A program made the position numbers and the translations under genes. From contig JBDWFY010000009.1 in assembly GCA_039976075.1 (NCBI GenBank), positions 434,001 to 498,000 on the forward strand: DNA of 64,000 nt, in the 5' to 3' direction. The stretch's first letter is position 1. Every line of letters begins with the position of its first letter. Origin of the DNA: JBDWFY01 sp039976075 (GTDB taxonomy: Bacteria > Pseudomonadota > Alphaproteobacteria > Rhizobiales > Stappiaceae). Of the stretch, positions 34,801 through 42,001 are shown in pieces. Under the pieces are notes generated by a model that was not told the origin of the DNA, ran no database searches, and saw nothing but the letters and a program-made list of their open reading frames with translations.

Positions 34801-34835
34801 CGACCGCCGGTCTTGATTCGGAACGGCTGGGTCAT
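31824..34835 (-). CDS. soxA: Sarcosine oxidase alpha subunit
   Basis: A 1003-residue subunit. In order it has an N-terminal 2Fe-2S-ferredoxin-like fold (about residues 15-105), an NAD-binding flavoprotein region with the dinucleotide motif VVGAGPAGLAAA near 175, and a C-terminal folate-binding T-protein domain (about 620-1000). The tetramer oxidises sarcosine to glycine and captures the methyl carbon as methylene-THF or formaldehyde. The length matches the family. The soxA start overlaps the soxD stop by four bases, showing translational coupling. Confidence 0.95.
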   Translation of the reverse strand: MTQPFRIKTGGRIHRDRPIGFSFNGKDYQGYEGDTLASALLANGVHLVARSFKYHRPRGIMTAGAEEPNAMVQLDTGNRTEPNLKATQVELFDGLTATSVNCWPSINFDVQAVNGMFHKLFPAGFYYKTMMSSPNLWHKFYEPMIRKAAGWGKAPPGPDPDFYDQMHVYCDVLVVGAGPAGLAAARAAASSGARVIIADEQSEFGGCLLSLKRQINGKKALTWVNEQVAALKAEPEVTTLHRTTIFGYYDQNYLVAIERRRDHLGLPSTPAKPKQRIWHIRAEQVVLATGSHERPLVFADNDRPGTMLAEAVKSYVNRFGVLSGSRAVLFTNNDRAYEAALDFHNAGGKVEAVVDIRPAPTGKLVDLIKECGIPLQTGQAIVATHGKKRVTGVDIMPFDGTNVTGARTSIPCDLLMTSGGWSPVVHLHSQAQGKLRYVDEKACFIPDHCPQDAVSVGGANGDFSIAKCLTTGIEAGMQAANLAGFGAGLDMSEADTDEATVDYPTPCWLVPGEKEIGHGSAKHFVDFQNDSTAADIKLASREGFRSVEHMKRYTLTGFGTDQGKTGNINGLAILAQTNKKTIPETGTTTFRPPYTSVTFGALAGRELGDFSDPVRRTPMHDWHCEQEAVFEDVGQWKRPRYFPKAGEDMLQAVNRECLAVRNGVGVLDATTLGKIDVRGKDAAEFLNRVYTNAWINLPVGSCRYGLMCGEDGMVYDDGVTARLGEHHFHMTTTTGGAATVYERLEDYLQTEWPDLDVWLTSVTEQWATISVAGPKARLVMEKLNPHHDWSNDAFPFMTFQDVALASCQARIFRISFTGELSFEINVPSRYGRAVWDAVMAAGEAYGITPYGTETMHVLRAEKGFIIVGQDTDATQTPLDLGMDWIVSKKKKDFVGKRSFSRLDTTKKDRKQLVGLLTENPHDVLDEGAQIIADETAPKPISMLGHVTSSYWSEALGHSIALAVVKGGPQRIGENLTAWSLGKSHKVKVVAPIFYDKESARRDG

Positions 34836-35134
34836 TCAATCGGCTCCCAGTTTTTCAATTCTTCAAGGGAGGGTTTCTCGCCGATCTTGTAAGTACCGGC
34901 AAACTCGTGAGTGACCGTGGAACGCATGGCATTGAACCATTGCCGGCAGCCGTGAACATGGTTCCATCTTTCCCGGTGCCAGCCTTTGGTATTGGCGCGC
35001 ATAAACAGGAAGTCAGCCCACTCTTCGTCGCTCAAGGCATCCGGATTTTCCGGTCGGGCAATATGGGCTTCTCCACCGCATTTGAATTCGATTTCTATAC
35101 GTGGTCCGCACCAGGGACATGTGATTTTCAGCAT
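34832..35134 (-). CDS. soxD: Sarcosine oxidase delta subunit
   Basis: A 100-residue subunit with the zinc-binding motif C6-x2-C9 at its N-terminus and further ligands downstream (HVHGCRQWF). The WADFLFMRANTKGWHRERW stretch is characteristic. It lies between soxB (12 bp upstream) and soxA (ATGA overlap), the usual order of the heterotetrameric enzyme. Confidence 0.93.
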   Translation of the reverse strand: MLKITCPWCGPRIEIEFKCGGEAHIARPENPDALSDEEWADFLFMRANTKGWHRERWNHVHGCRQWFNAMRSTVTHEFAGTYKIGEKPSLEELKNWEPIE

Positions 35135-35146
35135 GATGGTCTCCGA

Positions 35147-36394
35147 TTAATGAGCCACGGCGGCTGCGCCGTGTTCGTCGATCAGGGCACCGGAGGTGAA
35201 CCTGTCCAATCTGAACGGAGCGTTGAGGGAATGGGGTTCGTTTTTGGCGATTGTCCAGGCATAAACCCAACCTGATCCGGGCGTAGCCTTAAAGCCGCCG
35301 GTTCCCCAGCCGCAATTGATATAGAGGCCGTCAATCGGTGTGAGGGAGACGATGGGGGAGGCGTCCGGGCAGGTATCGACGATGCCACCCCATGTGCGCA
35401 TCATTTTCAGTCGTGAAAATATCGGGAACATTTCGACCAGAGCATTGATCTGGTGCTCGATGATATGAAATGAACCGCGCTGGCCGTAGCTGCTGTATCC
35501 ATCAACTCCTGCACCAATCACCAGTTCGCCTTTGTCCGATTGGCTGACATAGACATGCACCGCATTGGACATCACCACGGTATCATGAACCGGTTTGATC
35601 GGTTCCGAGACCAGAGCCTGCAGAGCGTGACTTTCCACCGGTAGTCGAAAGCCAGCCATTTCCGCCATCACCGACGAATGCCCTGCAACGCAAATCGCAA
35701 CTTTCTTTGCGCGGATTGTTCCTCTGCTCGTCTCGACTCCGGAAACGCGCCCGTTCTCGTTCAGGATGGAAGTAACCTCGCAGTTCTGGAGTATGTCGAC
35801 GCCCTGTCTGTCAGCGCCGCGCGCAAGACCCCAAGCGACGGCGTCATGCCGTCCGACACCTGCGCGCCGTTGCAATGTTGCACCCATAATTGGATAGCGC
35901 AGATCTTTGGATATGTTGATGATCGGGCAGAACTCTTTGACTTCTTCAGCGTTCAGCCACTCCGCATCGATCCCGTTGAGATTGTTGGCGTTCACGCGCC
36001 GGACACTGTCACGCACATCTTGCAGCGTGTGGGCCAGGTTCATCACGCCACGCTGGGACAGCATGATGTTGTAATTCAAATCCTGCGACAGACCCTCGAA
36101 GAGTTTCAGAGAGTGCTCATAAAGGTGAGCGCTTTCATCCCAGAGATAGTTCGAGCGGATGATTGTTGTGTTTCGGCCAGTGTTGCCCCCGCCAAGCCAA
36201 CCCTTTTCGAGCACGGCCACATTCGTGATGCCGTGCTCCTTGGCGAGATAGTAAGCAGTTGCCAATCCATGTCCGCCCCCGCCGATGATGACGACGTCAT
36301 ATTCGCGTTTGGGTTCGGGGCTGCGCCACTGCTCCGGCCAGTTCTCATGATAGCTTAACGCGTTGCGGGCGAGCGCAAAGGCTGAATAACGCAT
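35147..36394 (-). CDS. soxB: Sarcosine oxidase beta subunit
   Basis: A 415-residue flavoprotein carrying FAD and the covalently bound FMN, and the site of sarcosine oxidation. The N-terminus MRYSAFALARNAL and the dinucleotide motif VVIIGGGGHGLATAYYLA are typical, as is the C-terminal GWGTGGFKATPGSG. ATG 36394 fits the family start; an ATG at 36409 adds five residues and neither has a clear ribosome site. It is the first gene of soxBDAG, divergent from the corrinoid protein across about 300 bp. Confidence 0.94.
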   Translation of the reverse strand: MRYSAFALARNALSYHENWPEQWRSPEPKREYDVVIIGGGGHGLATAYYLAKEHGITNVAVLEKGWLGGGNTGRNTTIIRSNYLWDESAHLYEHSLKLFEGLSQDLNYNIMLSQRGVMNLAHTLQDVRDSVRRVNANNLNGIDAEWLNAEEVKEFCPIINISKDLRYPIMGATLQRRAGVGRHDAVAWGLARGADRQGVDILQNCEVTSILNENGRVSGVETSRGTIRAKKVAICVAGHSSVMAEMAGFRLPVESHALQALVSEPIKPVHDTVVMSNAVHVYVSQSDKGELVIGAGVDGYSSYGQRGSFHIIEHQINALVEMFPIFSRLKMMRTWGGIVDTCPDASPIVSLTPIDGLYINCGWGTGGFKATPGSGWVYAWTIAKNEPHSLNAPFRLDRFTSGALIDEHGAAAVAH

Positions 36395-36693
36395 TGGTGA
36401 TGTGACCATTCTTTTTTGAATTGAGGCGATTATGCAAGGCGAACAGCCCTAATGCCCGACCAAGGGCGACATTAACTCCTTACAAAACGACAGTCACTGA
36501 CAATAACCGTCACTTCCGCTGACCACGCCTCTCTTCATAAAGGACCGTATATATGCCGCCAGAGGGTTGTAATGGCGGGGATAATATGTCGCAGGCAATC
36601 CTTGAGATGTCGTTTGAAGACAACCATTCGGCGCTGAACGGCCATAATCTCTGAAGAGTGGCAAGCCGCCAATGTTAGAAGTCGGAGCGTTGG
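36395..36693. other. Divergent promoter region soxB / corrinoid protein
   Basis: No gene is seen. Repeated GTCA-type elements occur at 36488-36520 (AGTCACTGACAATAACCGTCAC). They could be activator half-sites, but no clear palindrome stands out. GGAGCG before ATG 36694 is the ribosome site for the corrinoid protein. I see no cobalamin riboswitch B12 box. Confidence 0.35.
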
Positions 36694-37398
36694 ATGTCGG
36701 AAGAAGAAGAAATCGATCTGCGGGAATTGAACGATGAAGACCTCGTTCTGCAGATGCATGACGATCTTTATGATGGTCTCAAAGAAGAGATCGAGGAAGG
36801 TGTCAATATTCTGCTCGAACGCGGCTGGGCACCTTACAAGGTCCTGACCGAAGCGTTGGTCGAGGGTATGAGAATTGTCGGGATCGATTTCCGCGACGGT
36901 ATTCTGTTTGTCCCTGAAGTGCTGATGTCTGCCAATGCGATGAAGGCTGGCATGTTCATCCTGCGGCCACTACTGGCAGAGTCCGGCGCACCGCGTATGG
37001 GCAAGATGGTGATCGGAACCGTCAAAGGCGACATCCATGATATCGGCAAGAATCTTGTTTCCATGATGATGGAAGGCGCCGGTTTCGAAGTGATCGATAT
37101 CGGCATCAATAATCCGGTTGAGAATTATCTGGCGGCTCTTGAAGAGCACAAACCCGACATTCTGGGCATGTCTGCGCTTTTGACGACGACCATGCCATAC
37201 ATGAAAGTGGTCATCGACACGCTCAAGGAAAAGGGCATGCGCGACGACTACATCGTTATGGTTGGCGGTGCCCCCCTCAATGAAGAATTTGGTGATGCAA
37301 TCGGTGCCGACGCCTACTGCCGTGATGCTGCCGTGACCGTGGAAACGGCGAAAGATCTGATTGCACGCAAACACAACCAGCTCGGCGGAGTAGCGTGA
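36694..37398 (+). CDS. Corrinoid (B12-binding) methyl carrier protein
   Basis: A 234-residue protein with a methionine-synthase-type helical cap domain (about residues 25-95) and a Rossmann B12-binding domain (about 103-225). The motif DIHDIG (D113-x-H115-x2-G118) supplies the histidine that ligates cobalt from below. It carries methyl groups as methylcobalamin. In this neighbourhood it can be the B12 module of a split methionine synthase and the acceptor for the MttB-family enzyme. Residues 3-24 are unusually acidic (11 Asp or Glu, one Arg), opposite in charge to the arginine tails of its likely partners. It is followed by a DUF1638 gene with one base between. Confidence 0.9.
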   Translation: MSEEEEIDLRELNDEDLVLQMHDDLYDGLKEEIEEGVNILLERGWAPYKVLTEALVEGMRIVGIDFRDGILFVPEVLMSANAMKAGMFILRPLLAESGAPRMGKMVIGTVKGDIHDIGKNLVSMMMEGAGFEVIDIGINNPVENYLAALEEHKPDILGMSALLTTTMPYMKVVIDTLKEKGMRDDYIVMVGGAPLNEEFGDAIGADAYCRDAAVTVETAKDLIARKHNQLGGVA

Positions 37399-37399
37399 T

Positions 37400-38035
37400 T
37401 TGGCTTGGCTGGAGCTGGAAAGCAGATCCGATTATCCGGGCACATCAGCCCCGGCCAAAAGCGTTTTGATTATTGCCTGCGGTGCTCTTGCCCGCGAAAT
37501 TCTGGCAATCAAGCAAGCGAATGGACTGGATCATGTCACGCTGACCTGTTTACGAGCCAGTTTGCATGCGACGCCGGAGCAAATTCCTGACGCGGTCCGT
37601 CAGGCAATCCGAAAACATCGAGACCAGTACGATACGATCCTGATCGGCTTTGGCGATTGTGGCACAGGTGGGTTGCTTGACAAAGTTCTGGCTGAAGAGG
37701 GAGCGGAGCGTATTGAAGGCGCGCATTGTTATGCGTTTTTTACTGGTGTAGATGAATTTTCAGCGGCCGAGGAAGATGATCTTGGCACCTTCTACCTGAC
37801 GGACTTTCTTGCCCGCCAATTCGATGCGATGGTCTATCGACCACTGGGGCTTGATCGCTATCCGGAACTGCGCGACATGTACTTCGCTCACTACACGCGC
37901 GTTGTTTACCTGGCACAATTCCGAGATGCGCAGCTTGAGAAAAAAGCTGCAGCGGCTGCTGACAAACTCGGTCTGCCGCTGGAAATCCGCTACACAGGCT
38001 ATGGCGATCTTGCAACCTTCGTCGGCTCAGCCTGA
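37400..38035 (+). CDS. DUF1638 domain protein
   Basis: A 211-residue protein of DUF1638, with conserved IACGALAREI (a cysteine near residue 27) and GFGDCGTGGLLD (a second near 83). The function is unknown. It regularly accompanies corrinoid methyltransferase genes, and the two conserved cysteines suggest metal or cofactor handling, but this is inference. The frame begins at TTG 37400 directly after the corrinoid-protein stop, which implies tight coupling. No ATG or GTG start in frame gives a better full-length domain. Confidence 0.75.
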   Translation: MAWLELESRSDYPGTSAPAKSVLIIACGALAREILAIKQANGLDHVTLTCLRASLHATPEQIPDAVRQAIRKHRDQYDTILIGFGDCGTGGLLDKVLAEEGAERIEGAHCYAFFTGVDEFSAAEEDDLGTFYLTDFLARQFDAMVYRPLGLDRYPELRDMYFAHYTRVVYLAQFRDAQLEKKAAAAADKLGLPLEIRYTGYGDLATFVGSA

Positions 38036-38071
38036 TTAATTCCTGAAATCATGATGCGCGTGACGTCCTGG

Positions 38072-39583
38072 CTATTCGCGCGGGTAGCGTTGAGACGCCT
38101 CAAGAATATTCAGATCCATGTGATTGCGCATGTAGCGTTCGGACGCTTTCTGTAGTGGTTGGTAATCCCAGGGATAGAAGGAGCCATTACGCAGCGCACT
38201 GTAGACCACGTGGCGGCGCGCCTGGCTTTCACGAACCTGCTTGTCAAACAGCGACAGTGACCACCTTCGTTCAATTTGGTCCATCAGACCTGTAAAAATG
38301 TGCGTGTACTCTGGGTTTTCGGCGAGATTGTTGAGTTCATGAGGATCGTTGTTGAGATCAAAGAGCTGTGGTGGGTCCAGATCACAACACACCAGCTTGA
38401 AGTGATCCTCCCGTAGAGCCACCAATGGTGCATAGGATCCCTCTGCTGCATATTCCATCGGCACGGGACCTCGTTCCGTCTTTCCCCAAGCAACCGGTAC
38501 CAAGCTGACACCATCGGTCCACGGCTTGACTTCATTGAGATCAAGGCCTGCGAGATCGGCTAAGGTGGGAACGACGTCCATTGTCGACGCGGGACCATCA
38601 ATCCGTGTGGGAGACAATCCCGGTGCGCACATCATCAGCGGAACGCGGGACGAACCGTCAAAGAAACTCATCTTGAACCATAGTCCGCGTTCGCCCAGCA
38701 TGTCGCCATGATCAGAGACGAAGACAATAATTGTATCGTCGCTAAGATCGCCTCGATGCAGAACATCAAGAATTTCGCCTATCTTTGCGTCGAGATAGGA
38801 GATATTGGCAAAATAGGCCCGCCGTGACCGCCTGATATCTTTTTCAGTGATGGTGAAAGACTTGTAGTCATTTGCGAGCATCAATCGCTGCGAATGCGGA
38901 TCCTGATCAGCGAAGGGGATTGCCGGTATTTCGGGTTCAAGTTCGAGGCAATTCTCGTAGAGATCCCAATATTTTTTCCGGGCCACGTAAGGATCGTGCG
39001 GATGCGTAAAACTGACGGTCAGACACCAGGGCCGTTCATCCTTACGCCTGGACAGATCATATAATTTGCGTGTCGCGTTGTAAGCGACTTCGTCGTCATA
39101 TTCGAGCTGATTGGATATCTCACCGATGCCTGCGCCGGTTACCGAGCCCAAATTGTGGTACCACCAGTCAACCCGCTCGCCCGGTTTGGTATAGTCCGGT
39201 GTCCATCCAAAGTCAGCCGGGTAAATATCTGTCGTCAATCGCTCTTCAAAGCCATGCAACTGATCCGGTCCGACAAAATGCATTTTGCCCGACAGACAGG
39301 TGTGATAACCGGCCCGGCGCAAATGGTGCGCATAAGTCGGGATATCAGAAGTGAACTCCGCTGCATTGTCATAGACGCGTGTCCGGCTTGGCAGTTGTCC
39401 CGACATGAATGACGCGCGACCGGGTGCGCATAGCGGGCTGGCAGTATAGGTGTTGGCGAACCGAACAGAACGAGCCGCCAGCTGTTTCAGATTTGGCGCA
39501 TGCAGGAAGTCGGCCGGGCCATCAGGAAAAAGCGTTCCGTTGAGCTGATCGACCATCAGAATGAGAATGTTTGGGCGTGTCAT
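38072..39583 (-). CDS. betC: Choline-sulfatase
   Basis: A 503-residue sulfatase releasing choline and sulfate from choline-O-sulfate. The formylglycine motif CAPGR (cysteine 52) is intact. Metal-binding aspartates occur in MVDQLNG and VSDHGDMLGERG, and the substrate-binding CLSGKMHFVG stretch is typical of BetC, as is the C-terminal region that aids oligomerisation. It is the only minus-strand gene between the corrinoid-protein pair and the rest of the corrinoid genes. It feeds choline into betaine metabolism, but betA and betB are not in the window. Confidence 0.92.
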   Translation of the reverse strand: MTRPNILILMVDQLNGTLFPDGPADFLHAPNLKQLAARSVRFANTYTASPLCAPGRASFMSGQLPSRTRVYDNAAEFTSDIPTYAHHLRRAGYHTCLSGKMHFVGPDQLHGFEERLTTDIYPADFGWTPDYTKPGERVDWWYHNLGSVTGAGIGEISNQLEYDDEVAYNATRKLYDLSRRKDERPWCLTVSFTHPHDPYVARKKYWDLYENCLELEPEIPAIPFADQDPHSQRLMLANDYKSFTITEKDIRRSRRAYFANISYLDAKIGEILDVLHRGDLSDDTIIVFVSDHGDMLGERGLWFKMSFFDGSSRVPLMMCAPGLSPTRIDGPASTMDVVPTLADLAGLDLNEVKPWTDGVSLVPVAWGKTERGPVPMEYAAEGSYAPLVALREDHFKLVCCDLDPPQLFDLNNDPHELNNLAENPEYTHIFTGLMDQIERRWSLSLFDKQVRESQARRHVVYSALRNGSFYPWDYQPLQKASERYMRNHMDLNILEASQRYPRE

Positions 39584-39871
39584 CAGTGGCTAACCTGCGC
39601 AAGTTTTTGGATTTATGTCGACCGAACATTTGGGTGGCGGATAACTGGGCACCGCCACGTTTTGCCTGCACTGACAGAGTGCCAGAAAAGATCCAGAATC
39701 CTGCAGAACATCTCGTATTTGTGTGCTTTCCTGACAGACATGTAAATCTTTTCTGATCCGAATTGACGTGCTCCGTCGCTTTTAAGCTTCATGATGTCGT
39801 CCATGGACGGTTCGGGGCTCGAGACAGGAAGCACACTTAGTAATGCGAGGTGCCTCGATCGGAGAGTGTGG
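39584..39871. other. Divergent region betC / Virulence_fact gene
   Basis: No gene is seen. The frame running in from 39791 upstream of the Virulence_fact gene has no coding character before ATG 39872. GGAGAG before that ATG is its ribosome site. No clear operator was found. Confidence 0.3.
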
Positions 39872-40174
39872 ATGGCGCAAAAAACGATTGTTTACTGGCG
39901 AGATATCCCGGCACAGGTAATTGTGAAAGCCGGGCGAAAGTCGGCAAAGCGTGAGTTGCCGGAAAAGTTCATCCAGGCAATTGACCGCTGTGCGATGATA
40001 GCAGGAGCCGATGAAACGGATGCCTATCTCGCCGACTGGCGGCGCGGTGTTCCTGAGCCAGTGGGAGATGATCTTGAGAGCGAAGCCGACGCTGCCATAG
40101 CAGGGTTGATGGAAGCCTATCCGGCGGAACGATTGAAGTCGCTGATTGCGATGGGGGGCCGGAACGATGCGTAA
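39872..40174 (+). CDS. Virulence_fact-domain small protein
   Basis: A 100-residue protein of the family named 'virulence factor' in databases, a name with no functional basis here. It begins with KTIVYWRDIPAQVIVKAGR and contains a conserved ADWRRG stretch. The stop overlaps the start of the methylene-THF-reductase-like gene, so the two are translated together. Members are found next to corrinoid and THF methyltransferases in alphaproteobacteria. A role as an assembly or cofactor helper is possible, but nothing in the sequence shows it. Confidence 0.72.
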   Translation: MAQKTIVYWRDIPAQVIVKAGRKSAKRELPEKFIQAIDRCAMIAGADETDAYLADWRRGVPEPVGDDLESEADAAIAGLMEAYPAERLKSLIAMGGRNDA

Positions 40175-41063
40175 AGGTCCTTTACCGGCGTCAATTGAAG
40201 CTTCGCCAACTCAGATTGTTGAGAAATCCGAACTCTTTTTGTCTGTACCGCAAGGCAGCCGAATTTACTTGACTGATCTGGGCAACTGCCCGGATCCAGT
40301 AATTGTCAATGCAGCCCGCCAAATTCGCGATATGGGGTGCATTGCCGTCCCCCACCTGGCAGCCCGGCGCTTTGCTTCGCAGGAAGCTTTTGAAACAAGA
40401 ATAAAAGCGCTCGCAGCTGAGGCAGGAGTAAATGAGGCGCTGGTGATTGCGGGGGAGAGTTCATCGCCCGGTCCTCTGGCATCTTCTCTTGCCATGTTAC
40501 AGACCGGTCTTTTTGATGCGCTGGGCTTCAAGCATATCGCCGTTGCCGGGCATCCGGAAGGGTCTCCGGACGTTCCCAGCGCGGTAATCTACGATTATCT
40601 GCTGCATAAACACTCTTTTGCCCGGAATTCGGATGCGGAATTTCGAATTGTAACGCAGTTCGGGTTCGACCCTGAGAAGGTCATTGCCTGGCTTGGAGAG
40701 TTGGAGAGTTTTGGCAATGAGTTTCCGGTCCACATCGGCATTGCCGGACCGGCCAAAGTGTCGACTTTGCTCAAATTCGCTGCCATTGCTGGCGTCGGCA
40801 ATTCCATCAATTTTCTCAAAAAGCGCAGCGGTTCCATGTTGACGATGCTGGCCGGATATGATCCGGACGATGTTGTCAATCGTCTCGAGGACCATGTGGC
40901 CCTCAACGCTCAAAGCCAACTTGCACAGATCCATGTCTATCCATTTGGTGGCGTGCGCAAAAGCGGTGAATGGCTGGTGCAACGTGGTTCCTGGGCCCTT
41001 GGATCAGAGGGCCATACCACAGGCGAACACGCCCCGTTTCTAAAAAAAGAGGTGATTGAATGA
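40167..41063 (+). CDS. Methylenetetrahydrofolate-reductase-like protein
   Basis: A 298-residue TIM-barrel protein of the MTHFR superfamily that would interconvert methylene-THF and methyl-THF. It is distant from E. coli MetF: the flavin-contacting stretches are recognisable only in part (YDYLLHKHSFARNSD, IAGPAKVSTLLKFA). The direction could be reductive (methyl-THF for methionine) or oxidative (methyl-THF from the corrinoid pathway). It overlaps the gene before by eight bases and the gene after by four (ATGA), in a tightly coupled run with the pterin methyltransferase. Confidence 0.78.
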   Translation: MRKGPLPASIEASPTQIVEKSELFLSVPQGSRIYLTDLGNCPDPVIVNAARQIRDMGCIAVPHLAARRFASQEAFETRIKALAAEAGVNEALVIAGESSSPGPLASSLAMLQTGLFDALGFKHIAVAGHPEGSPDVPSAVIYDYLLHKHSFARNSDAEFRIVTQFGFDPEKVIAWLGELESFGNEFPVHIGIAGPAKVSTLLKFAAIAGVGNSINFLKKRSGSMLTMLAGYDPDDVVNRLEDHVALNAQSQLAQIHVYPFGGVRKSGEWLVQRGSWALGSEGHTTGEHAPFLKKEVIE

Positions 41064-41986
41064 CACGAACGGTTGTCTCCTCCGCCACCAGAGAAGTGGT
41101 TATCGGCTTCGATCAGCCGTTCTGTGTCATTGGTGAACGGATTAATCCCACCGGTCGCAAGAAGCTCGCAGCTGCGATGAAAGAAGGAGACTATTCGCAG
41201 GTTGAAGCTGATGCGCTGGCACAGGTTGCTGCCGGAGCGCATATGCTCGATGTCAATGCTGGCATTCCTCTGGCGGATGAACCACGCATATTAGCAGAAA
41301 CCATCCAACTGGTTCAGGGGTTGGTTGATGTACCGCTATCGATAGATTCCTCGATCATTGATGCGCTCGAGGCTGGTCTCTCCGTTTATCAGGGCAAAGC
41401 TCTGGTCAATTCGGTGACCGGAGAAGATGAATCTCTTGAGCGCGTGCTGCCGCTGGTGAAAAAACATGGCGCAGCGGTTGTCGCCATCTCGAACGATGAA
41501 ACCGGTATCTCCACGGATCCCGATGTACGGTTTGAAGTCGCCAAGAAGATTGTGCATCGGGCGATGGACCACGGCATTCCCGCATCGGATGTGGTGGTTG
41601 ATCCACTTGTAATGCCAATCGGCGCCATGAACGATGCCGGTCGTCAGGTATTTCAGTTGCTAAGACGCCTGAAAGAAGAATTGAAAGTCAACTCCACGTG
41701 TGGTGCGTCCAATATTTCGTTCGGTGTACCCAACCGGCATGTGTTGAATGCACATTTTCTGGCGATGGCTTCGGTGGCCGGCATGACCTCTGCCATTATG
41801 AACCCGCTGCACAAAGAGGAAATGGACGGTATCGCTGCCGCCAATATGCTCAATGGCGTTGATCCGGACTGTGCCGTTTGGCTCCGTACGAACCGCCCGG
41901 CGCCAAATCCGGACGATCCGGCGGGCGAGGGGGCTAGAGGACGGCGCGCGGGCGGTCGTAGACGGCGCGTACCGGCAACAGCATAG
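41060..41986 (+). CDS. Methyl-THF:corrinoid protein methyltransferase (pterin-binding)
   Basis: A 308-residue pterin-binding TIM barrel (DHPS-like) of the MtgA / MetH-pterin-domain type. It contains GERINPTGRKKL, the DVNAG motif and the PLSIDSS stretch that contact the pterin. It moves a methyl group between methyl-THF and the corrinoid protein. After the barrel comes a Pro/Gly/Asp linker (about residues 278-291), then seven arginines within 293-303, a feature shared with the other corrinoid clients here. A 13-bp palindrome GCAGTT-T-AACTGC separates its stop from the next start. Confidence 0.88.
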   Translation: MTRTVVSSATREVVIGFDQPFCVIGERINPTGRKKLAAAMKEGDYSQVEADALAQVAAGAHMLDVNAGIPLADEPRILAETIQLVQGLVDVPLSIDSSIIDALEAGLSVYQGKALVNSVTGEDESLERVLPLVKKHGAAVVAISNDETGISTDPDVRFEVAKKIVHRAMDHGIPASDVVVDPLVMPIGAMNDAGRQVFQLLRRLKEELKVNSTCGASNISFGVPNRHVLNAHFLAMASVAGMTSAIMNPLHKEEMDGIAAANMLNGVDPDCAVWLRTNRPAPNPDDPAGEGARGRRAGGRRRRVPATA

Positions 41987-42001
41987 GCAGTTTAACTGCG
42001 C

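Noticed and set aside
36395..36693. Cobalamin riboswitch upstream of the corrinoid protein
   Set aside because: I found no B12-box-like sequence or the expected multi-stem layout.
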